Shown: piece by piece, positions 35,443 to 50,400 of the stretch
How positions within the stretch are numbered: position 1 is the first letter of the stretch
How the letters are laid out: the number at the start of each line of letters is the position of its first letter
Origin: Rotaria socialis
Taxonomy: Eukaryota; Rotifera; Eurotatoria; Philodinida; Philodinidae
Assembly (NCBI GenBank): GCA_905331475.1
Contig: CAJNYU010000035.1
Span: 1 to 64,000, forward strand
Reading direction: 5' to 3'
DNA: 64,000 nt
Position numbers and translations under genes: made by a program
Notes under the pieces: generated by a model
What the model was told of the DNA's origin: nothing
What the model saw: the letters and a program-made list of their open reading frames with translations, nothing else
Database searches by the model: none

Positions 35443-38400
35443 GATATATGTAGGTGTAAAGTGAAAATAAGAATGATTAAATACATTAAAGCGCACTTAG
35501 TGGAAGCGTGACATTAGTATAAAGCGAACACAAATTCCTACATACGGTTAGTTGGCAGCGGAACACCACAGTTGCTGTGTTATTATCTAAAATAAGAGAG
35601 AAACGAGGGAGAACAAAGCCTGACATGGTAGGATGAATGACACACACGCACACACACACACACACACATTATTAGGGTTGCTAGTGAACTAGACTGACAC
35701 AAAACAAAAATTAATCAGTCTACGTGCAATTTGTTTTTAAATATTCTATTTCTACTATGACAAAAACACGGGCATTCAGTGAATTGGCGATTTTACAGTA
35801 TTTAATTTTCTGTTGTACTTTTTTTGTTTGAATATTTTTAACTAACACTTACATCTATTATTAGAAGATCATCAATTGTTATTTCTAATAAACGTCTTTG
35901 TACGGAATCTTTAAATGCACTCATGTTTAATTCGAATAATTTGAGATTTTTTTCAAAATTTTTATATTCTGTTTGATGTTCGATTGATAATTGTTCAAAG
36001 TAAGTTACACGTTGTTTTAAATCAGCTATTTGATGTTCAACAGAACTAGAAACGAAAATATTACATAGTTAAGCAAAATAAAGTTTCTAATACAAACCGT
36101 ATATGAATTGCATATTCATTACGATCGGTTTCATTTAAATTTAGGTGAAGTCCACTGAAAGCATCATTACATTTTTTTAATTGTATTTCTTCGTGACCGA
36201 TATTCGTATTTAATCTCTAAAAAAAAACAATAAATTTACTCGTTTAGAATGCGAGCTATATTTTCGCGAGGTTTTACTTGAAGTTCTTCAATATCATTTG
36301 GTGATAATCGATAATTTTCAAGATTTGTTCGAAGAACTTTAACATTTTTATTAATCATTGTAACTGTTTGATCAAGTTGTTGAACAGTTATTTGTACTTG
36401 TTGACGACCATTTATTAATTTGTTGATATCGTCTGTTGCACTTTCGAAATCTATTATGATTTGTATACGATTTTGTTCAAACGACGGATTATTATTTATT
36501 GTCGATTTTATTCCTTGGACTTGTGACAATTTTAATTGAGTTTCATTTGATAAATCACTCAATCGATTTAATGTTTGATCATACTGAACAGATACTGGTT
36601 CAATTGAGATCAAAGCTAGATCCCGCATAGTATCGATTAACCAACATGCAGAAGATTCGAGTAATTCATTCTGAGCTTGTTTTTCAACGAGAATAGGACG
36701 AATTTTATCTCGTTGTTCTTGACTCTAAAGAAGTCAAACAGATGCTATGTTCAAAACAGAAATAAAATTTAGCGAATTTTCGTACTTGAAGGGCAACCGT
36801 TTCTAAATGTTTTTGAATCTCAGTTAACCCAGATAAATGTCGACTGTCTGTATTCGATATAATTGATTGAAGTTTTGCACGAATATTTTGAATGTAAGTA
36901 TTTATTTCCTGAGGAAAAAAATAAGATTATTTAAAAACTTGATTTATAATTTTACTTCATATGCTTGATCAAGTGTTTGCAAATCGTCCGATTCAGTTGT
37001 TTGATTAATAACTTGTTCTAAATGCATTACTTGTTGTTGTAGATTTCTAACTATTTCATCCTGTTCTTGTCGTATTTCTACGCCAGTTAAATAGATAGTC
37101 TAGAAATAAAGAAGTCGACATTTAAACGATTCGAAAAAATCAATGAAATGAAGTCCATACTTCATTATTTTTTATAGCATATTCAAATGTTTCGCGATTT
37201 TGTTCATTTAATTCAAGTGCTGATTTAATTGATCGACAGAATTGTTTGTATTGAGAATAATCATCAAGTAAACGATGGCCGACTATTATGGCTGCGCCAA
37301 ACGACTGTAATATTTCTTCTGATTCGTGTTTTATTGTCTATATCAAAGCGGGAAAAAAAGAAGTAAAAACTAAGAAATATGCATTGGCTAACCATATAAT
37401 CTTCGTCGGATATAGAAGCATCAGGTTGTTGTGCAAGAGATATAGCATTGGTTTGCGTTTGTGTCATTTCAGTAAGAAACTCAGTATATTGAGCAAGAAG
37501 AGATTCTCGTTGATTAATTTCATTCTAGATACAAGAAATTTAATTATGAATTCAATAATATAGGAATCAGAGATGCCACCAGGCGGCCTGCAGGCCAGCA
37601 AAAGAAGTTTTTTTAAGCTGTGGCCTCGCTTGATCCGTCCATATAATATTGAACCAGGTTAACAGACTATGCCAACTCAAAGTTATTGGCCTGATTCAAG
37701 TCTTTTTTTGTATGTTCTTTTTGTATCAATTTAATAGTAAATTAATAAAAAAAGACAAATTATCATCAATAGTTTTCATACAAAAAAAGACTTGAATCAG
37801 GCCAATAACTTTGAGCTGGCATAGTCTGTTAACCTGGTTCAATATTATATGAACGGATCAGGCGAAGCTACAGTTAAAAAAAAAATTTTTTTGCTGGCCT
37901 GCAGGCCGACCTAGTGGCATCTCTGATAGGAATCATCCATAATGAAAGTGTGCCGTAGCAAGACGAACACATCAAACATTTTAACTTACAAGAATTGCTG
38001 ATTTCAATTGCTGGTTATCATATAGTAAACGTTCAAGTTTAGTCTCATTTACTGGTACATCTTTTTTCGTGTACGTTAATGTATCAATCATTGAATTTGT
38101 TTTTGTTTCGATTTCACGTTGTAGATTTTTTAATATTTGTATTTGTTGACTGAGATTATCCGGTGAAATGTTATGATTATTTTCAATAAATTGTTGAAAT
38201 AATGCATGTTGCTGTTTAATTGTATTTTCAACTTCCTGACAACTATCATCATATTTGCTCACGTTGATTTGTATTTGTCGAATAGTAGATATTATTTCGA
38301 CAAACGATAAATCACATGTTTTCAATTGGCCATGATAATGTCGTAGAAGTTCAGTTAGCATTATATTATCTTCATCAGTAGTTATTTTTCTTAAATCATT

Positions 38401-41400
38401 TTGTAAAACTTCAATAGATTTTAAAATCGTATAACCTTCACCCATGGCATTATGTTCGCTCTAAAAATGAAATAAAATTTTCGCCTCGAGAAAGATTTTT
38501 AAATACTTGAATTCGAATTATTTGCGATTCAAGCGATGAATAATCGTTTCCTAGTGGTATTTGAATTAAAGTGGAACATAGTTTTTGTTTCAATTCAAGC
38601 CAATTGGTTAATTGTTCAAGAAGATTATGACGTTCTTGCTTTTTATTGTGTATCATATCAAGATATTGAGATGTTTCCTAGAAAACGTTATAAAATAATT
38701 AACAACAGCAACAACAAAATTGAGAAATGTTTACTTGGATGAGTCGTGCAACACGTTGTTTACGAAGTTGAATATCTTTTATTTGTGTTTGTTGTTGTGG
38801 AACTGAATATTCTTGTTCCAATGATTTCGATTGCATAGAAACATCATCAATTGTAGACTCAATAGCTTCGAGCATGATTTGTACTTCCTAAAGAAAAATT
38901 GAGATAAATTATTCATGATGAAAGTCGTTCGATTATAGATATTACTTGTAATTTCTGCTCGAGTTGATGTTCTTTCATAGATACTCTATCTGTGAGTTGG
39001 TTTTCACAAATATTCAAATCTTCAATAATTGAATGAATTCGAGTTTGAAGATTGTTTTGTTCGGCAAGTCCTTGTCGAAGATGTTCGATTTGATTTGTAA
39101 TATTCGATTCAATTTGAATTATTTCTTGTTTGATTTGATCTAATCGAATGTTGTATTGACGAACTAAGCCAGCATCTTGAAATTGTTCAATAATGTTTTC
39201 AATTTCATTTTCGAGATTATGCATTGTTTGCAGATAATTGTTGGATGATTTTTGATAGACTTCGAATGCTTCATTTGTTAATAGAGAAGAAAATTTCGGT
39301 GAACGATCAAATTCAGTTTGTAGAGTTTCAATTAACCGATCGACTTTATTTTGAAATGATGTTGTTTCGTTTTCTTTTTCGAGAATAGATTCGATTTCAT
39401 CTCTTAATGTAAGTATATCTTGATGTAATTGTTGAAAGCGCTCATAAATAAATGTCGACGTAGCTTTACTCGAATGTTCAATAATGTTTAATTGTTCTTG
39501 AATTTGAATTCTGTAAATATTCAATTGAACAAGTTGATCCGTCGGCGAACGTTGGTCAGGTTCGGGTGTAAGCAATCTCGATCGGCTATCAGCATATTGT
39601 AAAATATTGACGATACATTCATTGATTTGTTCATTTAGTTCGTTATAATTTGCTACCATTTGATTCAAAGATTTATATTCATTGATTAAACGATTGAAAG
39701 CAATATGTTCATCGTTGGTTTGTGATCGTAATCTTTCGAGTTTGCTTTTCAATTCTTCGATTGTATTATTGTTAGAAATTTGATTGAAATTTTTCGATAA
39801 TTCTTTCAATTGTATTTGCATTTGTTCGATTTGTTGAAATAGTTGAGCTAAATTTTCAAAAGTTGTTTCATTATCTAATTGTCTTTGATAGGAAATTTTA
39901 TTAAGAGTTTCTTCTTGTGAATTTAAACTGTCGTCCATTGATTTTATGAACAGTTTCAATCGTTCATCTTTAAGTTTGCTTTCTGTTGTTTGTTCGATTT
40001 CTTGATTAATTTGATTTAATCTAAGACGATATGTTGTTTGCAATTGAGATAAATCATATTCAATAGTTGTATCCAAAAAGAATAGATTATCGTTCGGTGT
40101 CAGAATTGAAAAACGAGTTGATTTTATTTGTAAAAGATAATCAATATGGTCTTGTAGAAGGAGTAATTCATTTTGAATGTCCTAAAAGCAAAAGTTTAGA
40201 GAAAAATTTTAACGATTTGAAGAAAACAAAAAGTTACTTTTAATGAATCAAGTTCATGATTATTTTGTTGATAGAGTTCAATAATTTGATGAAACGATGA
40301 ATATGTTGTATCAAAACGAAGTTTAAATTCGAGCCATGCTTGTTGTTTGTCCAGACATAATGAGTGAATGGTTGAGAGCTGATTTTCTAACGATTGCAAT
40401 GCGTCAAAAAGAAATTGATTTTCGTCCAGCAATTTATGTTGACCATCGGACGCTGTAGCTTTTTGAACACGAACGAGAATTGGTTGCAATTCATCGTAGC
40501 GTACTTTTAAGCGCTGGACTTGCACAACTTTCGACTATAGAAAGATTTTAAGAAAATAAAATTAAACAGTATTTAATAGCTCTTCATTCATAAATTCTGC
40601 TCAAAGATTCAATCGGGTGATATGTTGTGACGAAGGCTAAATAGTTTCTCGGCAGTCAACAAAACTCTTACCTCAACTAGTTCCCTTGCTTTTTCAATAG
40701 TCGAAATTGGTTGTTTATCAAGATTACATAATTCCGTAGTAACATCCGCGATGAATGATCTGAGTGTTCGTGCACTTTCACCATAATTAAAATGTTCATT
40801 AAAAATTAAATTTGAATTATCAACTTGTTCCTATTTGTCAAAAGAAAACGGCAACATTCGAAAAGGTTCTTTTTTCTCATTTCTTTCTCTTTACTTTAAA
40901 TTCGCAAAGCATTTGTTCATGCTGAATTTTAATTTCACTTAATGCTAGAATGTTTTCTGTTGATGTTTCACATTCGCGTTCAGCATCATGAATTAATTCT
41001 TCAAGAAGATTTTCAACGATTTGAAGATCGTTGTAAACCGTCTGAAAAGAGAGAAAGGTTTTTGTTAAAATTAAAATTAAGTTTGCGCTTCCTGTAATTC
41101 AAAACTAACCACTGCTAATTCGGCACGTATACGTTTATCAGATACTGAATTGGGTATTTCATTTCTTAAATGATTAAGATCAGTTTCATATAAAATGAGT
41201 TTACGTTTTATTTGTCGAATATTATCATCGATTTTAACGTTGATTGATAATGAAACATTAATGCGTTCCTTTTAAAAGAAAATTAGATGTTTTACGTTGA
41301 GAAAGGAAGAAAATTCTCGAGTCTCTATGAATACAAACTCGCAAATGATTGACTTTTTGTTCTAAACTTAGATGAATTTCTTTTAAATTATTGTAACGTT

Positions 41401-44400
41401 CTTGAAGATATTCTGTTGCTTTGACATCAGAAGATAATAGAAGATTGTGATCAGATAACTTTTGTAAATCAATTATAATTGATCGTTGAATAGTTTGATA
41501 TTCCTTTAGTGAGAAAGACAAGTGTGTTTTTATTTATGATAAAAATATATTTTCATCATTTTACATTTAAATATTGACGTGTTTGAGAAGTAAAATTATC
41601 TCCAGTAAGATTTGAACATTGTTCAATATCACGCAGTATTGTTGTAAGTCGCTTTTCGAGAGTATCATGTTCGTTGATTGCAAAATTAAATCGTTCAACT
41701 AATTCTTCGAATTGTTGAATTGTTAACTTTAAAAAAATATAATAAAGAAATTCCATAAAGGGAGTAAATAATAAATCAAATTTACATTGAATTGCTCCTT
41801 GAGTTTATTGCGCATTTGAGTTAATTGTTCCATTTGATGTCGTAATCGTGGTTCATTGCTAAGAATAAGATTTAAATCTTTCGCTATTGAAAGATTATTT
41901 TCAATTGTTAAAGTTAAAGAATCGAGAATTTTAACATGTTCAGTCTATAAATAGGAATCAAAAACGAATACGAAATTTGAAACGTAAGAAAATTTTACTC
42001 TTAATTTTTCAAGTTTATCATTCGATATTTGTGTAGAATCATTGCGAATATCGGTTAATGTTGCAATGAAATGTAAGCATTTTTTTAAATGTATATCACA
42101 ATCTTGGATAAGATTTTGAGTTTGATTACGAATTTTCTCTGAAAAAAGAACACGGGTAGTTCAGTTTTTAATAAGAAAAACGTTATAGATTTACCTGTTT
42201 CTTGCAGACATTTATTTAAATGTTCTCGAAGATCATTCCAACGTAAATGGTACTGTTGAACACTACGAAGAATATTATTTTGACTTGACTGGTCTAATGA
42301 TTCAATTGCTTGTCTTGCGTCTTGTAAGAGATTTTCAATATATTCATGTATATTTAAATTCAATGCTAGATTTTTCGAGAATTCATCTAATTGAAGTAGA
42401 GTATGATATTGTGTTATTTGTTCGTAATCTTTAGTTGTTTTAGTTAATGTATGTTCTAGTTTTTGTTGGATTTCAATCCATTGTTTTAAGGAATCGTATT
42501 CCGCACGGTATTTATTTTCAAGAGCCTTTAAAAACATTCAAATAGAAGATGTGTATGTAAAAAGAGAACATAGTTTATTTCATCTTACTTTAGCTTCATC
42601 ATTCAGTTGTTCTTGTTTAACATTGATTCGTTCGAAATCACTGAGAAATTCAGATATATTCGGTTGTAAACGATCGATCATATCGGCTAATTCTCGAAGA
42701 TGACCATCATTTTCATGTAAGATTTCTAATTCAGTCTGTAGATTAAGAAAAAAGATAAAATAGTTTGATTTGATCGAAATTAGAACGAATAGATAGACAT
42801 CACGCTGGCATAGAGCAGCTAAAGTGTGTTTTGCTTAGAAATCTGCTTTCTTGATATCGTTCAACATCAATCGACCATTTAATGTCATCTGCTTCGAAGA
42901 CAACAAAACATCATAATCAGCTTGCTGACACGATTTAAGTCATCATCAACAAAGAAAACACTAGCAGAGTTGCATGCGAAACGAATTTACTCATACGTCA
43001 CTCGAAAAGTCAGCCCTGGAAACGAGATGCAACGGTATAAACCGGTATTCTTGAAGAAATACTGTTATGCGGCAATGAATGAAGTTTAGGTAAATAAAAT
43101 TCAGGTTGAAAAATACGAATCTGTAGTCAGCTTCTCAAAAGCAGCTTTTTACTAAAGATCAAACCTCTCAAGAACATTTATTGCGACGTCATCGGTGATA
43201 TTCCGCAAAACTGTTAACAGATTCAGACTCTGAAATCTCGCTTTCCGTAAGTCAAACTCTATAGATCTTTCATAGTTTCATAGGAATTCGTTCTTTTCAC
43301 CACCACTGATTAATCGTCACTGTTGCATCACGAGTCCTAGTTCTCTACGAACAATTATCTACCTGTACGCGAATCAATCGTTCTTGTTTTTCATCTGCAT
43401 TTGTTGTTACAACTAAATCATGGATTTGTTTTAGTTTCCGTTCTACGTTTGTATGTGACTCGGTAATTTTCGTTGCTAATCGTTTAATATCATTCATACG
43501 TTGTAATAGATTATCTAATTGATTTTCAATTGTATTAGCTCGTTGAAAAATATGTGTTTGTCGAGTTTGCATTGTTACACAACTTTGACTAGTTAAGCAA
43601 AAGTTTAAAAATAGAAAAAAACTTTAAAATCATATATGTTACCGGAAAAAGTGTGTATTTTCCACTGAATCTATCAACGATTCGGTTACTTCATTCAATA
43701 AATTAGCTTCTCGTTGAACGACAGGTTGATTATTAATCAACGATTCTAAAACATTTGATGTGGTTTGAATAGTTTCAGCTGACAAGGATTTCTGATTATC
43801 ATTCCATACGTCAACATCATCGATAATTTTATTTAGATGTAATTCACATTCATCAAGTAATTGATTGTAGGTATTCATTTGTTGAGAATATAGCGAATAT
43901 TTGGTTTGACCATCGGTTGCTTTGCGTAACAACTCTTTCAATAAGAGTTTTAATCGTTGTATAAATGCTTGTAAATGTTGTAAATGTTCTAATAGATCTG
44001 TTTCTTGAGTTCGTTGAGATAAATCAGTTGCAAATCGATTTAGACTATTTAGTTTACTTTCAATCAAATCTAAGTCATTTTTCATATTCTAAAATAATGA
44101 AAATAAATCAACGAGAAAAAAACAGAACAAAATAATTTTACTCGTAAAACTTCAGCAGGTGTTTGTCCATCATTTTGAACTCGAATATTCATCATTTTCA
44201 ATGATGACTCTAGATCAGTAAGTTCATATGACAATTGTTCACTTTCTTTTGAAAATGTTAACCAATCAGTAATACAATTTTGTAATTGTTGTTCGATCTA
44301 AAAAATACATTAAGAAAATGAAATTAACTTTATTTAGTTTTTGTTTTGCTGTATACCTTGAGAATAGTTGTGTTGATTTGATGGGATTTAACTTGTACAC

Positions 44401-47400
44401 GTTCCCATTCACGACGTATAGATTGTTTACCGTTTTGGCCAACTAACGTGAGCACTTGACTTGTCATTTGTTCGATGTCTTGTAACGAATATGTCAATTC
44501 GCGATAGTTGTTTTTAATGTCCTATAAAAAGGAAAACTTTTAATAGTTGTACACAAAACAAAACAACAGAAACTAACCATTAACTTTTTCATTTTGTCTT
44601 CAAGTATTTCTTTGTCACCGTAGGTATCGGAAATCGGTGAAAGTTGATTTTGAATTGTTTGAAGAGATTGTTGTAGTAGTGAACAATCGTTTGTAAATTT
44701 TAGAAGTATTTCATAACGACGTTCACTTTCATCGAGATGAGCCTGATTGTGAAAAGTAAAGTTTAAAATTTATTGCTAAAGACTTTTTGTTTTACCGAAA
44801 GATCTCGACATAAATGATCAAATTGATTTATTAAACGTTTAGCATTGGTTGCTAATTGTAAATCATTTAAATCGTTAGCTTCATTTGCAATTGTTTGTAA
44901 ACGATTTTGTTTTGGTTCAATATCTTGAATTAATAACTAAAGAAGAAGAAGACAAAAAATGAATAGAAATCTTTATCAATGAATTGATTGCTTTTCCTAC
45001 TCGTTTTCTTTGGCATTCATCTTTATATTCATATTGATCATCTTTAATAATTTCTTCAATGTCAGGTAATTTTGTTTTTACGATTATTAATTCGTATTCA
45101 TGTTCAATATCATTCAGTTGTTTATTTAATGTTTGTAAACGTTGTTGTTTTGATTCGATGGTTTGTTTCGATGAACGTAATGTTTGTACAAGACGATTAA
45201 ATTCATCTTTTGTTTGTTGTAACATGGCTTTCATTGTATGATTATGTACTGATGGTGATAACAGTAATGAATTATTATTGCTATTTGGTGATGTTGTTGT
45301 CGTTGTCGTCGTCGTCGTCGTCATTGATGAACGACGTGTACGCAATTGTGTATCGATTGTATTATAGGACGATGCCATGAAATCTAATCGATCACGTAAT
45401 GAATCACATTCAGATAAGAGTGCACTTAATTCAGCAACACCACTATCCAATTCGAGACTACTTTGATATTTTTCATGAAGACTTTCAATAGATTTTCGCA
45501 CATCGTTATATGTTTCATCAAATGTTGTTTGTTTAATGATAATCTCGTCACAGGATAGAAGAAGATGCTAGAAAAAAGAACAATATTTTACTCAACACTG
45601 TTAAAAAGGAAAATTCTTTCGAAGAATCTGAATGCTCTAGGTGAAATAATCACTCGCATTCAATGTGAGATCACACGGATTTCTTCTATGTTCAACTGAT
45701 AAATCTTTAGCATTGCCACACTTCATATTTCATCTATGAATGTTTAGGAAAGAGCTATTCAGCGCAGTCCCTTTGGAGCTAAAATGTGGAACTCACGTAT
45801 ATCCTTGAAGCCTCGATAAACCAATAAAAATGTATGAAACAAAAAATTTCTCAGACTACTGATTTTTCAAAATAATTGATCATCACAGTAAAATCTCTCT
45901 CATTTATTTTTACATTTTCAAACGATCATTGTATTCTGGTTAACACCCTTTTTTCTTTCGCATTTTTCCTATTTTTTATTCTAATTAATTTTTAATGTCT
46001 GTGNACCCCCCACCCCGCCCCCCCCCCCCCGCCCCCCCCCCCCCCGCAAAATTCTGCCCCTTAAACTTACACTCACTATTTTCTTCAAAAATATACGCGA
46101 GTTCCACAAAATGCAGTAGTCAGAATTTTGTTATTGAACGAAATTATTTATTTGTGTATTGTGAATAAATCAGGGCCGAGATTTCAGCAAACTTATTTAT
46201 GGTGTACATATAGTGTATTAAAGGTACTTACTTCGATATTTTTAACGAGTTCATCACATTTTCTCTTTGTTTCACTGGTAATCATAACCATTTGGCCATC
46301 GTCAATATGATTATCAACAAGACGAACATTGATTTGAACTAATCGACTACCACATTCAAGACAATCTTCTTGTAAATGCTGAAAAAAAAGCAGACGCTAT
46401 TCTATCGCTAATTCAAAAGGCATTTTAAAATTACTTTAAGCTCTTCTTTCTGTAGTATTTTTTCTTCAATTGAATGTTTTAACATAAACCCATCAATTGT
46501 TTGTTCAATCATAATCAATGATTGTTGAATATGTTGTATTGATTCTCTTTGTTCCTCGATTAATTCTTGTAAATGTTGACATTCATTTACGGTTTGAATT
46601 AAATTTATTGAACAACGTTCAGCATCAACCTAGAACATCGAAGAAAAACTTTATTGTTTCTATAAATTTTCTTTCTTACAATCATTTGATCAATTTTATC
46701 CATGAGAATTTTAACTAATTCTTTTGAAAGACATTCTTCATGTAGATTTTTTTTTAGATCTTTTGCTTTGACTACTACATCGCTCAAACGATTTCGATGA
46801 TCCTTGAAGTAAAAACAAAAATTGATTATCAAAACCCATAAAAAAGGAATATTATTCGTGACAAACTTCAAATGCCGTTATGATACGTTTAATATAGATT
46901 TCATTTCTTGATTTCTCCCCATGAAATGTTTGTAAACGTATTGAGCAAGCATCAACTAAATTCTGTAGTGTTTGTTGACAAGAAATAATTTCATTCGAAT
47001 ATCTTTCAATATGATTTAATTCATTGAGTTTTTTCTAAAAAAAACAAATACGAATGAAAATAATTTGATTTGCAAATTAAATTTTATTTTACCTGAGTTG
47101 ATGTTTTTAATTGTTCATGAAACGATGATAAATGTTGTGCACGTTCAATAACAGTTGTATCTGTCGATGATGATGGAGACAATAAATGTAAATGAAATTT
47201 TTCTACACTGCTTAATGTATTTGTCATATGTTGAAGACGTTGTCGGACTAAATCAGATGTTGTATAATCATTTAGAAATTGTTGATCGAATGTTTGCAAT
47301 TGTTGTTGAATATTATTTAATGTTTGTTCGATTGTTGTTTGTTCATTTAAGACCAAACGCTGTTCTTCATCTTGTCGAGCTAGTTTTTCCTAGGAGAAAA

Positions 47401-50400
47401 ATGTAACTATTTGAGAAGAATAAGGCAAAAACGTACTTCAAAAGATTGAATATCGTTATTTAATGTTCTCCATTTAGTTTGAAGTTGTTTTAATTTCAAT
47501 TTAAGATGTTCACTACCTTCAATAGAAGTCTCGGATAGGATTTGTTCATTGTTAAAGGATATTCGACGAAGTTCTTCTTCGAAATCATCTCGTTCGGTTT
47601 TAAAATGCTGAAAAATTGAATATTTCTAGGAAATTTTTCAATAGATAGAAAAAAATGCATACTCGAAGTTGATGTAAAATATCAGCATGAATTTCTTGTT
47701 GTCGAATATGATGAAATGTTGTTTGTAGTGTTGATAATGTTTCGAAAAGACTATTTAAACGAAGATCATAATCAGCATGATGATGTGCAGCTCGATTCAA
47801 TGTTTCATAACGGTGCTAAAAGAAAGATCAAGATTTGATTAAGAATATCAATTTTACGCAAATTACTTGAATTTGTTGTTTCAATGCTGAAAATGTTTGA
47901 TCAAGATCATCGAGACTAGCTTGAAGTGGAGCATCGTCTAGGATCTTAAATAGGCCATCCGAACGTTGTTTCATCTGTTCGCGATGAGCTTCTTGAATTG
48001 CGAAATCATCCAATTTTTCCTAAACAAAATACACCGGAATAAGAATCTACGTTCCCACATGTAAATGTCCTAGACTCATCTTTATCATCGAATATTATTG
48101 GCTGACTAGTTTTTTTTTGTTACCTGATTCATATTTCTATTGTAATAATATCGCAAGACTTAATACGTCCTCTTTACTAAAACACAACATCAACTGTTTT
48201 CGTATGTCTACTCTCGAAAAGTCAATAAATGATTTGTATGCATTCTTATAAAAACACTCTTCGTCTTTCACTCGCTCCCGTACTATGATAATATTCATAG
48301 ATGACAACAGACACATGTGTATGATAGACAGAAGTAGGTTAGTTGAATTTTCCCATCTCCTATTCAAATGGTTGTGAGACTGCTTACAAGCATACGTTTT
48401 GCAGCATCAGTTTTCTCTTCAGCTGTGCTAAGATTAATAATTAAATATTTATTTAATTGTTGATCTGTTAGTTTTAACCAATCATTCATTTGCTTAATGT
48501 CAGCTACTAATTGTTCACATTCAAATTTAACTGTTGTTATAAATGTAAATGTTTGCATAGCTTTTTCTTGTAATAATGATGAATCTTGTTCAAGATGCTG
48601 CAAACGTTTTTGTACAGATTCTTCCAATGAACTTTTCAAGCCAGCTTCATATGTTTTACTGCGAACATGTGCAATTTGTTTGTCGAATTCTTTTATTGAA
48701 TAAAATAATTGCTAAAAATAAGAGAGAACATTTCTAATAAAATATAATTGCGAATGGGATTTTACTTGGTGTTTATCGAGTTTAATGTCTAATTCTCTTC
48801 GATTGTCTCTATGAATACTTTCAAATGCTTCATAATTTGTTGTTAAATAATTTAAGTGTCGATCTAACTCGACTAGAAAGACATCGAGTTCTTGTTGACG
48901 TGTGAAGAATATTTCATTGTCATTGATAAATGTCTATTACAACAAATAATAATCGTATAAGAAAATGTTCAAATAAAAACGTCTTTTTGTCTTTTACTTC
49001 AAGTTCTTTGCGTGTTACTTGAAATCGATTGGTCATGAATTCAAAAGAACGCATTAATTCAGTTGTACAATGACTTAAAAATGAATCAACTGTACGCAAA
49101 CGTTTGGATTTGACATCAAATTGATCCAATTGATTCTAAAAAAAACATCTATTTTAGTATATGAATTGTTTTTAGAGATGTTCAGATGTCTAGTGATTAA
49201 CTACTACTGATCTGTGGAAGCGAACTTTGGTAATAAATAGTAGTATTATTTAAAAGAAACTCCATGAACTGTTTTCTTTTTGTTTGTCTTAGTAATGATG
49301 TATACAAAGTAAGATCTAATTTTAAAGACAGATCTCTGAATTGAAATTGAATAATTCAAAAATGTACTCGACAATTTGCCTATGAAATTTCTACGATTAA
49401 CTAAAGACAACAGCCGCCTATTCGAACGAATCCGACTGCTGAAGTATTTGTCGTATTAAATATACATACGCGTAAATATTGAATCCATGTGACGGAAAGT
49501 ATTTCATTATCGTTTGATTGTGTTTCCAATGAATCAAGAAATTGATTTATTTCATCGATACATGTTTGAACGAGTTCACAAGCTTGTGAACGTGTTCGTA
49601 AATCTTGTTGAATTGTTGAAAATAATTCATTGAGTTCGTTCAATTGAATTTTTAATGATCTAAAATGTTGATTTTATAAAATAGAGTTCGATATCGGCGT
49701 CTTTTGTTTCGAAAAATGTTACCGTATTTGCGTTCGAATAGATTCTTTTTTAGTTGAATGAGTAAATCCACTTGTCGCCAATGTTTCTAATTGTTTCATA
49801 TTTTGTTCACATTGTAATCGACTCTGTTGAATATCCTAATTAAAAATTGACGATGAAAAATAGTTATCAATAGACAATTATTTACTTGGATCGCATCAAG
49901 ATGAACTAAGGGTTTTTGTTCTTGACGAATTCCCATCAATTGCTCTTGGTAAGTTTCAAACGAGGTATGAATTATAGCCAACAAACTCTGCCATTGTTGA
50001 TTGAAATTAACTGCTTGTTGAGCTCGTTCTAATTGACTATTGCATTGACCGAGAAGTACAATAATTCTATATTTCAATAAGAAACAAAAAATATTACAAA
50101 AGGAAACTATTTCAGATTCTTCTAAAACAACGGTCTAGTGTGATGATTATGTATGTTTTCTAGTAAAAAAAGCATTTCCAATATTTTACCTTTCTCTTAA
50201 AATCGATGTATTGTGTGCTTGTCTCGACCAATCATAATCATTAATTGAAGACTCAAGTTCTTCCAGTTGTTTCAATTGTTTGTCTTTATCGGCAATAGTT
50301 TCACTTAATTGATTTAAATAGTCAATCGTACATTCATCGTCATCGCCATTCGTAGCTATGAACGCAGTCAATTGATTTTCAGTTTGATTCAACCATGAAA

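Noticed and set aside
36215..36239. An apparent 25-nt intron in the giant gene
   Set aside because: Using the donor after NDIEELQ gives a phase-correct 61-nt intron (36217-36277) like its neighbours, so no ultra-short intron is needed.
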